Shown piece by piece: positions 7,594-13,919 of a stretch of DNA of 13,937 nt. The stretch covers positions 1 through 13,937 of the forward strand of contig JAKBXD010000036.1 in assembly GCA_021840785.1 (NCBI GenBank). The letters are read 5' to 3'. Every line of letters begins with the position of its first letter. Positions within the stretch are counted from its first letter, which is position 1. Below the pieces are notes generated by a model that had not been told where the DNA came from, searched no databases, and saw only the letters and a program-made list of their open reading frames with translations. The position numbers and the translations under genes were made by a program. This DNA is from Pseudomonadota bacterium (GTDB lineage: Bacteria > Pseudomonadota > Gammaproteobacteria > Acidithiobacillales > Acidithiobacillaceae).

Positions 7594-7601
7594 ATGGCGA
7601 C

Positions 7602-8333
7602 TTAGTGCAGACGCAGACTTCGTCCGGCACCTTCTGCCGCTTCCTCCATGACTGCCCTCACCTCATCCGGAAAATCACCCTGAGCCACCTGCTGGCGTCC
7701 TTCCTGAAAGAAAAGCGCCGCGTCGACAGGCAAGTGACGGAGGAGTGCCGCAAAAGCGCTGCGCATTTCTGCAGGGTCCTGGGCACGGGTTGCCGTGATG
7801 CCCCAGTTCAGCAGCAGAATACGCCAGGGACGGCGCGGGTCGGCGCCATCCAGGTCGGTGGCGTAGTCTGCGGATGCGGCTTCTTTCACTTGGCCCATCA
7901 ATTGGGCCAGGGAACGCAGTTCGTCGGTCTCAACGCGACTATTGGCCAGAATGGCCAGACCGTTGACGATAGGCTCCAGCGTGTGGATGGCGCCGTGTTG
8001 ATTACATACCCATGCAGCGATACTGACGGTGATCATTTCCAGGGCGGTTTTCGCCTGACGCTCCCCGAGGCGGTCAGCCCAGGTAGCGAGATCCATCAGT
8101 AGGCCGATGGTCAGATCGCCGATACGCTCCGGCTCGTCGTCGGGCAGTGCGGGGTCCCAGGACGCAACTTCTGTTGCCAGCAGCGTGAAAAGCTGGCGTA
8201 GGGCGTCCACAATCATTGGCGGGGTGATCTGCTCTCCGGTGGCAATGCCGCTCTCGGCAAAGGCACTGAGGATGGGGTTGGCGTATTGTTCAAAGCGCTT
8301 CTGTGCGCCTGGGATGTCCAGGATAAGAGCCAC
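7602..8333 (-). CDS. Unrecognised helical protein, 243 aa
   Basis: I do not recognise this protein. It looks soluble and mostly alpha-helical: no signal peptide, no convincing membrane span, many Ala/Leu heptad-like stretches (about 15-30, 40-58, 70-108, 118-152, 187-200) and one Cys (C110). A distinctive C-terminal segment reads LPVDAALFFQEG (201-212), then FPDEVRAVMEEA (221-232), which may be a conserved motif. I chose GTG 8333 because GGAGG lies 5 bases before it. An in-frame extension to a TTG at 8405 would cross the divergent promoter element. It is transcribed away from the PHP gene and towards the peroxiredoxin, ending at the shared terminator. Base composition and codon use look like its neighbours, and the frame is clean over 243 codons, so I believe it is a real gene. 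Confidence 0.8.
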   Translation of the reverse strand: MALILDIPGAQKRFEQYANPILSAFAESGIATGEQITPPMIVDALRQLFTLLATEVASWDPALPDDEPERIGDLTIGLLMDLATWADRLGERQAKTALEMITVSIAAWVCNQHGAIHTLEPIVNGLAILANSRVETDELRSLAQLMGQVKEAASADYATDLDGADPRRPWRILLLNWGITATRAQDPAEMRSAFAALLRHLPVDAALFFQEGRQQVAQGDFPDEVRAVMEEAAEGAGRSLRLH

Positions 8334-8338
8334 TGCTG

Positions 8339-8343
8339 CCTCC
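8339..8343 (-). promoter_or_regulatory. Ribosome binding site deciding the start of the 243-aa gene
   Basis: GGAGG on the minus strand, 5 bases upstream of GTG 8333. It is the only good Shine-Dalgarno match near any in-frame start codon of this gene. Confidence 0.7.
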
Positions 8344-8366
8344 GATATGCCCGATGAAGTCGAGCG

Positions 8367-8379
8367 TGTTATGCTAACA
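8367..8379. promoter_or_regulatory. Symmetric divergent promoter element (extended -10 on both strands)
   Basis: TGTTA-TGC-TAACA is a perfect 5-3-5 inverted repeat between divergent genes. Read on the plus strand it gives an extended -10, TG-T-TATGCT (8367-8375). Read on the minus strand it gives TG-T-TAGCAT (8379-8371). Starts near 8382 (plus) and 8364 (minus) would leave leaders of about 55 bases for the PHP gene and 31 bases for the 243-aa gene. Neither strand has a good -35 box, as is common for extended -10 promoters. It could instead be a repressor operator. Confidence 0.45.
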
Positions 8380-8436
8380 TGGAATGGTGTCGGGTTCCGC
8401 AGCAAGCGGTATCCTCTTTATTCAGGAATTTTCCCT

Positions 8437-9297
8437 ATGTCGCACCAATACCCCGTTTCTCTTATTGATTTGCATATGCACTCGCTGGCCTCCGATGGCA
8501 CCATGACGCCCACCGATCTGGTGCGGCGGGTGCATGCGGCTGGGGTGCGCGTCATGGCGCTGACTGACCATGACAACACCGCGGGGCTTGAGGAGGCCCG
8601 TGTGCAGGCGACGGCACTGGATATTCAGCTGGTCCCGGGCGTTGAAGTCTCCAGCGAATGGAACACCCAAGGCATCCATATTGTCGGCCTTTTTATAGAC
8701 CCAGAGAATAACATTCTACAGGGCGGTTTGAGTCGGATTATGGCCTTCCGCGATTGGCGCGCCTTAGAAATCGGGCGTCTATTAGAAGATGCCGGTATTT
8801 CTGACGCAGAAGCCGGAGCGCGAGCGATGGCGGGTAGCCGCATGGTGGGGCGTAGCCATTTTGCGCGCTGGCTGGTGCGTGAGGGACATTGCGCAGACAC
8901 GAACGAGGCCTTTGGCAAATATCTTGGGCGCGGTTGTAAAGCCTACGTGCCCAGCGACTGGATTTCCATGCCCGAAGCGATTGGCTGGATCAACGCGGCA
9001 GGTGGATCCGCCGTTCTGGCCCACCCCGGTCGCTACAAGCTCAGCGGTACCCGGCTGCGTGCTTTGCTCACCGAGTTCCGGGAGGCCGGAGGCATCGGCC
9101 TTGAGGTCTGCTCCGGCAGCCAGGCGGCGGGAGATCGCGAGCATCTGGGGTGTCTCGCCAGGCAACTGGGTATGGCGGGTTCGGTCGGTTCCGACTTTCA
9201 TGGCCCGAATTTTGGTCACACGGCCATCGGCCATCTGCCACCGCTGCCCGACGGTGTCGAACCGGTCTGGGACCGCGCCGGTATTCATCTTCACTGA
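8437..9297 (+). CDS. rnm: PHP-domain phosphoesterase, YciV/TrpH type (RNase AM / 3',5'-nucleoside bisphosphate phosphatase)
   Basis: A 286-residue metal-dependent phosphoesterase. E. coli YciV (RNase AM) trims 5'-phosphorylated RNA ends, including in rRNA maturation, and this family also hydrolyses pAp-like 3',5'-bisphosphates. PHP motifs seen: D11-L-H13-M-H15 with D20, the TDHDNT motif with D44, H45 and D46, E70 in PGVEVSSEW, H81, H196 in VLAHPGRY, E223 in GLEVCSG and D253/H255 in GSDFHGPN. All expected metal ligands are present, so it should be active. ATG 8437 is chosen because the protein then begins a few residues before the first motif, with AGGA at 8424-8427. The frame stays open upstream to 8107, but that part lies antisense within the divergent gene. 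Length matches E. coli YciV (about 290). It is not next to trp genes here. Confidence 0.92.
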   Translation: MSHQYPVSLIDLHMHSLASDGTMTPTDLVRRVHAAGVRVMALTDHDNTAGLEEARVQATALDIQLVPGVEVSSEWNTQGIHIVGLFIDPENNILQGGLSRIMAFRDWRALEIGRLLEDAGISDAEAGARAMAGSRMVGRSHFARWLVREGHCADTNEAFGKYLGRGCKAYVPSDWISMPEAIGWINAAGGSAVLAHPGRYKLSGTRLRALLTEFREAGGIGLEVCSGSQAAGDREHLGCLARQLGMAGSVGSDFHGPNFGHTAIGHLPPLPDGVEPVWDRAGIHLH

Positions 9298-9361
9298 CTG
9301 ATCAATCTTGCCGGTTTTTCTGACGCTTATGCGCATTCTCATCGGCGCGGCACTATGGTAG

Positions 9362-9409
9362 TTTTGCACTCCATCGTGGAGTGCGCATTAGGGGAACAGG
9401 AGTGCAAAA
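9362..9409 (+). promoter_or_regulatory. Overlapping inverted repeats in the leader and start of the AI-2E gene
   Basis: Left arm TTTTGCACTCC (9362-9372) can pair locally as GCACTCCA-TCG-TGGAGTGC (9366-9384, 8 bp, loop 3). It can also pair over 11 bp with GGAGTGCAAAA (9399-9409), which contains the GTG start codon at 9402. The two pairings share the left arm and exclude each other. The likely Shine-Dalgarno AGGGGA (9390-9395) is in the loop of the long form and free in the short form. A TATGGT at 9354-9359 is a possible -10 but has no good -35; if it is used, the RNA would begin at about 9366, inside the left arm. Confidence 0.5.
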
Positions 9410-10439
9410 AAGCCAAGAGCCATCAGGCTATGCTAACTGGGGCATGTTCGTGTTGCTGCTGGTTTACGCTGGCGCCGCATACACCCTCAGCCCATTTGCC
9501 GGCCCCTTGCTGATGGGGGCGGTGCTGACCACAGTGGGCTGGCCTTGGCAGTTGCGCCTGGAGCGGGGTTTTCATCTCCCACGCTGGCTGGGCTCGCTTA
9601 TACACGCCCTGGCGTGGGTCGCGATTATCATTATTCCTGCGGTCATTATCGTTGATTCTGTACTGCCCCAGGTGGCACTACTCATCTTCCGCTGGCAGTC
9701 AGGTGGTCCGCTCGTCGAGGTGCCACCCGAGGTGCTGCAGATTCCCTATGTTGGTCACTGGTTGCTCAGCCATTTGCACGGGCTGAACGGTGCTTATCTC
9801 TCTGCCCTGCTCAGTGCGCATTCCAGCCTCATCACCAATTCTTTGGGTCAGCTCTGGATATTCACGTTGCATACGTTTTTTGCCGCACTGACCGTGTTTG
9901 CACTGGCTCTGCATGGCGAGCGTCTCACGGAGGCATTGTACCTGGGGGCTACACAATTCTGGGGCCGTGATCGTGGCGATCGATATTTGGCCGCCTGCCG
10001 GGATGCGGCGCGTTCGGTACTGATCGGTCTCATTGGTGTGGGTGTGGTAGAGGGCATGTTTATCGGTATCGCTTACGCTGTAGCGGGACTAAGCATGTGG
10101 CCACTTTGGTTGGTTGCTACCGCATTGATATCGCCAATTCCTTTTGGTGCCACGGCCGTAGTCGGCGCCGCCACCCTCTGGCTCACTTTTACGGGGCATT
10201 GGATCGCTGGTTTGCTCGTTCTCGCCTGGGGGCTTATCGTCATCACCGTGGCGGATCTGGTGGTGCGCCCACTACTCACCGGATCGCAGACGCAGGCTCC
10301 CTTCTTTCTGGTGTTCTTTAGTATTCTTGGCGGCGCGGAAGCCTTCGGCTTGATCGGCCTGATTATCGGACCTATTCTGGTGTTGTTGGCGCGCGGGGTA
10401 TGGCGTGCCTGGGAGCGGCGTATTCGCTTGCAGGAGTAG
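9402..10439 (+). CDS. AI-2E family membrane transporter (PerM/YdiK type)
   Basis: A 345-residue polytopic inner-membrane protein of the AI-2E (autoinducer-2 exporter-like) family. Family members have been linked to AI-2 export or to ion antiport; the substrate here cannot be predicted. Hydrophobic segments lie at about 14-30, 32-46, 63-85, 150-170, 206-230, 235-262, 266-287 and 301-334. The conserved C-terminal block is present: DLVVRPLLTG (285-294), the FFSILGG segment (305-311) and FGLIGLIIGPI (315-325). GTG 9402 is preferred, with AGGGGA 6 bases upstream. An in-frame GTG at 9381 lies inside a hairpin arm and has no ribosome binding site. The gene follows the PHP gene after 104 bases with no clear terminator, so read-through is possible. 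Confidence 0.9.
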   Translation: MQKSQEPSGYANWGMFVLLLVYAGAAYTLSPFAGPLLMGAVLTTVGWPWQLRLERGFHLPRWLGSLIHALAWVAIIIIPAVIIVDSVLPQVALLIFRWQSGGPLVEVPPEVLQIPYVGHWLLSHLHGLNGAYLSALLSAHSSLITNSLGQLWIFTLHTFFAALTVFALALHGERLTEALYLGATQFWGRDRGDRYLAACRDAARSVLIGLIGVGVVEGMFIGIAYAVAGLSMWPLWLVATALISPIPFGATAVVGAATLWLTFTGHWIAGLLVLAWGLIVITVADLVVRPLLTGSQTQAPFFLVFFSILGGAEAFGLIGLIIGPILVLLARGVWRAWERRIRLQE

Positions 10440-10440
10440 T

Positions 10441-10504
10441 TGCGCAGATCACCGTGGTTGTGGAACTGCGCAGGCTTTCCGCCCATCTAATCAATGGGTA
10501 TTAT
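10441..10504. promoter_or_regulatory. Inverted repeats and possible -10 upstream of the Gln/Met-rich gene
   Basis: The 88-base gap holds TGCGCAG (10441-10447) and its exact inverse CTGCGCA (10466-10472) around an 18-base loop. It also holds CCCAT (10482-10486)/ATGGG (10494-10498) with a 7-base loop. TATTAT at 10499-10504 is a fair -10 box, with only a poor -35 (TTTCCG, 10476-10481). The repeats could be a weak terminator for the AI-2E gene, an operator, or both; no U-tract follows the larger one. Confidence 0.35.
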
Positions 10505-10527
10505 CTTTACGAAATCAGGAGCGCATC

Positions 10528-10926
10528 ATGGACTACTCAATGTTGGATCAACAATATAATCAGTTGCAGCAGCAGACCCAGAACAACCTGCAGACCTTGC
10601 AGCAGGTCGCTGGACGGGTGAACGCCATGGCACCGGATAAAATGACCGGACGCGAAATCAGTATGGAATTGCGCAGCTTGGCCATGAACCTGCAACAACA
10701 GCAGCAGAATGTGGGAATGATGCTGCAGCAGATGGCCCAGCGTATCCAGCAGTTGGAAATGCAGACGCAAGGGATGGGGCAGCAGCAGCGTCCCTGGAAT
10801 GCGCCCATGCAGGGACAGCCGGGTATGGGCAGCGGGTTCCTGGGTAATGTCATGACCGGTTTGGGCCTGGGTGCGGGTTTCGCGGTGGCGGATAATATCG
10901 TTGACGATATTTTCGACAGCTTCTGA
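10528..10926 (+). CDS. Gln/Met-rich coiled-coil protein with glycine-rich tail, 132 aa
   Basis: I do not recognise a named family. I count 27 Gln and 14 Met in 132 residues. Residues 6-82 look like an amphipathic coiled coil broken near 34-40 (MAPDKMT), with poly-Gln runs at 56-60 and 85-87. A Pro/Gly/Gln linker (88-101) leads to a C-terminal segment, FLGNVMTGLGLGAGFAVADN (104-123), with glycine-zipper spacing, then an acidic end (NIVDDIFDSF). The tail resembles the glycine-rich hydrophobic ends of some small envelope-associated proteobacterial proteins, but no signal peptide is present. ATG 10528 has AGGAG at 10517-10521. The frame extends upstream to 10405 inside the AI-2E gene, which I reject. 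It appears to be a single-gene unit; a promoter for the next operon overlaps its 3' end. Function unknown; scaffold or membrane-associated oligomer is a guess. Confidence 0.8.
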   Translation: MDYSMLDQQYNQLQQQTQNNLQTLQQVAGRVNAMAPDKMTGREISMELRSLAMNLQQQQQNVGMMLQQMAQRIQQLEMQTQGMGQQQRPWNAPMQGQPGMGSGFLGNVMTGLGLGAGFAVADNIVDDIFDSF

Positions 10927-10940
10927 CCAGATATGATAAT
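10913..10940 (+). promoter_or_regulatory. Putative promoter for the rlmB operon
   Basis: TCGACA (10913-10918) and GATAAT (10935-10940) each match 5/6 of the sigma-70 boxes, with a 16-base spacer. The -35 lies inside the last codons of the Gln/Met-rich gene. A start near 10947 would give a leader of about 33 bases to ATG 10980. Confidence 0.45.
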
Positions 10941-10979
10941 TGCGCCTTTTGACGGTTCCTTGCGAGTGGCGTTCAGTTC

Positions 10980-11450
10980 ATGATGTTACCGTTATCGGCG
11001 TATCTGGATCTGGAGTCGCGCGTTTTTGTCTGGGCTGCAAGACAGGGATGGCAGTTGCAGCGTACCGGCCCATTGCGGCGGGGTGAATGGCCGTTACCGC
11101 GCCTGGAGTTTCTCCGCGAAGGCGTGTTAACGCCCGGCGAGTGGGATGTCGCGCTGGCTGCTGCCAGCCCCCTGTTTGTGGGGTCTGTTTCCGGGCAGCG
11201 GGAGGCATGGAGTCAGGACGGTATCGGGGTAAAATTTTATCAGGCCCCGACCGAGTTCCTGGGCTTTGCACAGATCGCCCATACGGGGCCGGTCGGGTTT
11301 GTCGCGGCGTGCCGCAGGCTGCCCGGTTGGGACCAGGCCCCGGCGCCTGACGAGGCCACCGCTTTCGCTCGCGTCGGCCTGCCTTGTGTGCGGCCCTCCC
11401 AGCGCAATTCTGAAGTTTTCACGATGTTGGCGGGAGTGCCGGGTGACTGA
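10980..11450 (+). CDS. Unrecognised protein, 156 aa, upstream of rlmB
   Basis: I cannot assign this protein. It has no signal peptide or membrane segment, is Trp- and Arg-rich for its size, and appears globular. Features visible: an N-terminal helix LSAYLDLESRVFVWAARQGW (5-24), a GPLRRGEWPLPRLEF segment (30-44), a FLGFAQIAHTGPVGF core (93-107) and two Cys (C111, C136). Two ATGs (10980, 10983) are possible starts, both with a poor Shine-Dalgarno sequence. The last 8 bases overlap the rlmB GTG start, and rlmB's own ribosome binding site (11432-11436) lies within this gene, so co-translation with rlmB is likely. Position and coding character say it is real; RNase R, the common rlmB neighbour in enterics, is not what sits here. 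Confidence 0.72.
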   Translation: MMLPLSAYLDLESRVFVWAARQGWQLQRTGPLRRGEWPLPRLEFLREGVLTPGEWDVALAAASPLFVGSVSGQREAWSQDGIGVKFYQAPTEFLGFAQIAHTGPVGFVAACRRLPGWDQAPAPDEATAFARVGLPCVRPSQRNSEVFTMLAGVPGD

Positions 11451-12228
11451 AGAATCCCTCTATGGTATCCATGCGGTCAGCGCCGCACTGGATTCGCAAG
11501 AATTGCTGGAACTCTGGGTGGCGATTGAGCGAAGGACCGATGACCGTGTCGCGCCGTTACTGCAAAAGGCCGCAGAACAGCATTTGCCAGTGAATGAATG
11601 GCGGAGTACGGCATTGGGGCGACGACTGAACACCGACAAGCACCAGGGCGTTGGCGGCTTGCTGCGCGACTTTCCCGAGCAAGACTTCGAGACGATTCTG
11701 GCGCAATTGGCAGGTCGCGGCTTCCTGCTGGTGCTGGATGGTGTGCTTGATCCTCATAATCTCGGTGCCTGTCTGCGCAGTGCGGAAGCGGCGGGGGTCG
11801 ATGCGGTGATTCTGCCCAAGGATAATGCCTGTCCGGTCAATGCCACCGTACGCAAGGCGTCTGCCGGATCGGCGTCACGTGTTCCGGTCTGTACCGTGAC
11901 TAATCTGTCGCGAACCCTGTCTGCCTTGCAAGAGTCGGGTTTCTGGCTGGTCGGGATGGCGGGGGAGGGTGCTCAGAGCCTTTATACGCTCGACCTGAAG
12001 ATGCCGCTGGTGATGGTGATGGGTGGTGAGGGAAAAGGTTTGCGCCGCCTTACCCGCGAGCACTGCGATTATCTGGCGCATATTCCCATGATGGGCGCCA
12101 TCGAAAGTCTGAATGTGTCCGTCGCCACCGGGATTTGCCTTTTTGAGGCAGCCAGGCAGAGGCGGAGTCTATCCCCCGCCCAGCGTGTCGGGCAGGAAAA
12201 TTGGTCTGAATCCGCCAGAGGGTCATAA
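11443..12228 (+). CDS. rlmB: 23S rRNA (guanosine(2251)-2'-O)-methyltransferase RlmB (SPOUT/TrmH family)
   Basis: A 261-residue SpoU/TrmH-type methyltransferase that uses S-adenosylmethionine to methylate the ribose of G2251 in the peptidyl-transferase loop of 23S rRNA. The N-terminal substrate-binding domain begins LYGIHAVSAAL (6-16). The SPOUT knot carries motif 1 DPHNLGACLRSAEAAG (103-118), motif 2 VMGGEGKGLRR (192-202) and motif 3 ending SLNVSVATGICLFE (222-235), all close to E. coli RlmB. The C-terminus runs about 20 polar residues past motif 3, slightly longer than in E. coli (243 aa). GTG 11443 is chosen because the family N-terminus begins here and GGGAG (11432-11436) is 6 bases upstream; an open frame back to 11266 lies inside the preceding gene. 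tatD follows after 4 bases. Confidence 0.95.
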   Translation: MTEESLYGIHAVSAALDSQELLELWVAIERRTDDRVAPLLQKAAEQHLPVNEWRSTALGRRLNTDKHQGVGGLLRDFPEQDFETILAQLAGRGFLLVLDGVLDPHNLGACLRSAEAAGVDAVILPKDNACPVNATVRKASAGSASRVPVCTVTNLSRTLSALQESGFWLVGMAGEGAQSLYTLDLKMPLVMVMGGEGKGLRRLTREHCDYLAHIPMMGAIESLNVSVATGICLFEAARQRRSLSPAQRVGQENWSESARGS

Positions 12229-12232
12229 ACGC

Positions 12233-13006
12233 ATGCTGGTAGATTCCCACTGTCATCTGGATTTCGACGATTTTGACGTCGATCGGGCTGGCATTCTGGC
12301 GCGCGCGCATGCGGCCGGGGTGCAAGAAATGCTGATTGCGGCGGTTGTCGAGGCGCACTGGCCGCGGGTGCAGGCCCTGACTGCCGAGTACCCCGGCGTG
12401 TGGGCGGCAGCGGGCGTGCATCCCAATGAACCCGCAGCGGAGACCCCGGAATGGGAGCATCTGCTCGCCGCTCTGGCGATCGACAAGGTGGTGGCCGTCG
12501 GCGAGACCGGCCTCGATTATTTCCGCAGTGAAGGAGATCTGTCCTGGCAACGGGAGCGATTTGCCCGGCATATAGCCGCTTCCAAGGCCACGGGAAAGCC
12601 GCTGATCGTCCACACCCGTGCGGCGGCGGCAGACACCATCGCTATGCTGCGCAGTGAAGAGGCGGCGGCAGTCGGTGGTGTCATCCATTGCTTCACTGAA
12701 AACTGGGGTTTTGCGAAGGCTGCCATGGATATGGGCTTTTATATATCCTTTTCCGGCATTGTGACTTTCAAGAAGTCCGTTGAATTGCAGTCGGTGGCCA
12801 AGAAAATGCCGGCGGATCGCCTGCTGGTGGAGACGGATGCGCCCTATCTGGCCCCCGTGCCGCAACGCGGCAAGCGCAACGAGCCGGCTTTTGTCGCTCA
12901 TGTCGCGGCCTTTCTCGGGGCGTTGCGGGGCGAGACGCTGGAGGATATCGCCGAGCGGACCACGGCGAATTTCCACGCACTGTTTAAACACGCGGTAGCG
13001 ATATGA
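12233..13006 (+). CDS. ycfH: TatD-family metal-dependent hydrolase (YcfH-like)
   Basis: A 257-residue TIM-barrel metallo-hydrolase; TatD proteins are 3'-5' DNA/RNA exonucleases or D-aminoacyl-tRNA-related hydrolases, here probably a cytoplasmic nuclease. Metal ligands are complete: H6 and H8 in DSHCHLD, E91 in VGETGLDY, H127 in PLIVHTR, H152 in VIHCF and D202 in VETDAPYL. The APVPQRGKRNEPAFV segment (207-221) matches YcfH better than TatD itself. ATG 12233 is 4 bases after the rlmB stop, with AGAGGG at 12217-12222; an in-frame extension to 12113 lies within rlmB and is rejected. The stop overlaps the next ATG as ATGA (13003-13006), so coupling with the MBL gene is expected. Exact substrate is not predictable. 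Confidence 0.93.
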   Translation: MLVDSHCHLDFDDFDVDRAGILARAHAAGVQEMLIAAVVEAHWPRVQALTAEYPGVWAAAGVHPNEPAAETPEWEHLLAALAIDKVVAVGETGLDYFRSEGDLSWQRERFARHIAASKATGKPLIVHTRAAAADTIAMLRSEEAAAVGGVIHCFTENWGFAKAAMDMGFYISFSGIVTFKKSVELQSVAKKMPADRLLVETDAPYLAPVPQRGKRNEPAFVAHVAAFLGALRGETLEDIAERTTANFHALFKHAVAI

Positions 13007-13761
13007 AGATCATATTCCTTGGTACGGGGTCCAGTGCCGGCACACCGGCGATTGCCTGCCATTGTCCGGTTTGTTGCAGCGCTGATCCACGCAACCACCG
13101 CCTGCGGGCCAGTATTCTGGTGCAGGATGGGGATACTAATCTGTTGGTGGATACCGGTCCGGACCTGCGTCAGCAGATGTTGCGCGCCGATGTGCAGGTG
13201 CTGAGTGCCGTGTTGTATACCCATTTTCATGCTGATCATATCAATGGTGTCGATGACCTGCGTGCCTTCAATTTTGCGCAGAAGATCGTGATCCCTTGCC
13301 ATGCGGATGAGCGCACGGCGATGGAATTGGAAACCCGGTTTCGCTATTGTTTTCTGCCGCCGGACATTACTTGGGCGAAGCCTTCGCTCTCCATGCACCG
13401 GATAGCATCGCCGCAGACCTTTGGTGGGGTTGCGGTGACACCAATACCCGTGCTGCACGGTCAACTGCCTATTCTCGGGTATCGTTTTAATGATGCGGCG
13501 TATCTTACTGATCTAAAAATCATCCCGGATAGCAGTCTGATGCTGTTGCAAGGACTGAAAGTCCTGATTCTTGATTGTCTGCATTATGCAGAGCACCCCA
13601 CCCATCTTAATGTGGAAGAGGCTTTGTACTGGGCGCGGCGCATTGGCGCAGAGCGGACCATTTTTACCCACATGACCCATGATCTTGATTATGCGACGTT
13701 GGCTGCGGAGTTGCCGGAAACGGTCATCCCCGCCTATGACGGTATGGTCGTGGACCTTTGA
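13003..13761 (+). CDS. MBL-fold metallo-hydrolase, PhnP-like phosphodiesterase family
   Basis: A 252-residue metallo-beta-lactamase-fold hydrolase. The dinuclear metal motif THFHADH is at 73-79 (H74, H76, D78, H79), with further likely ligands H152 (VLHG), D170 (YLTD) and H223 (THMTHD). An N-terminal Cys cluster, C19-H-C21-P-V-C24, plus H226 resembles the structural zinc site of PhnP, a cyclic-phosphate phosphodiesterase. Proteins of this type are often encoded directly after tatD. No phosphonate (phn) genes are present, so a role in the C-P lyase pathway is unlikely; cleavage of a cyclic nucleotide or nucleic-acid phosphodiester is more plausible. It starts in the ATGA overlap with the TatD-like gene and ends the operon, 38 bases before the tRNA promoter. 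No terminator hairpin is seen between. Confidence 0.92.
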   Translation: MKIIFLGTGSSAGTPAIACHCPVCCSADPRNHRLRASILVQDGDTNLLVDTGPDLRQQMLRADVQVLSAVLYTHFHADHINGVDDLRAFNFAQKIVIPCHADERTAMELETRFRYCFLPPDITWAKPSLSMHRIASPQTFGGVAVTPIPVLHGQLPILGYRFNDAAYLTDLKIIPDSSLMLLQGLKVLILDCLHYAEHPTHLNVEEALYWARRIGAERTIFTHMTHDLDYATLAAELPETVIPAYDGMVVDL

Positions 13762-13799
13762 GCGCATGCTGCTGATGACCGGATGTATACAAAAAATGT

Positions 13800-13828
13800 T
13801 TGACATCGCTAGCATGAATCCATATATT
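13800..13828 (+). promoter_or_regulatory. Strong sigma-70 promoter of the tRNA-Ala gene
   Basis: TTGACA (13800-13805, perfect) and TATATT (13823-13828, 5/6) are separated by exactly 17 bases. An A-run at 13791-13796 just upstream could act as an UP element. The stretch after the -10 (ACGCCGC) is GC-rich, like the discriminators of stringently controlled stable-RNA promoters. Confidence 0.85.
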
Positions 13829-13838
13829 ACGCCGCATC

Positions 13839-13914
<76 letters not shown>

Positions 13915-13919
13915 AATTA

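Noticed and set aside
8107..8436. Upstream extension of the PHP gene by 110 residues
   Set aside because: It is antisense to the 243-aa gene and crosses the divergent promoter element; the PHP domain begins just after ATG 8437.
12050..12991. 313-codon open frame on the minus strand opposite rlmB and the tatD-like gene
   Set aside because: Both genes on the plus strand are certain; the antisense translation is Arg/His/Gln-rich with no domain and no ribosome binding site. GC-rich DNA makes such shadows common.
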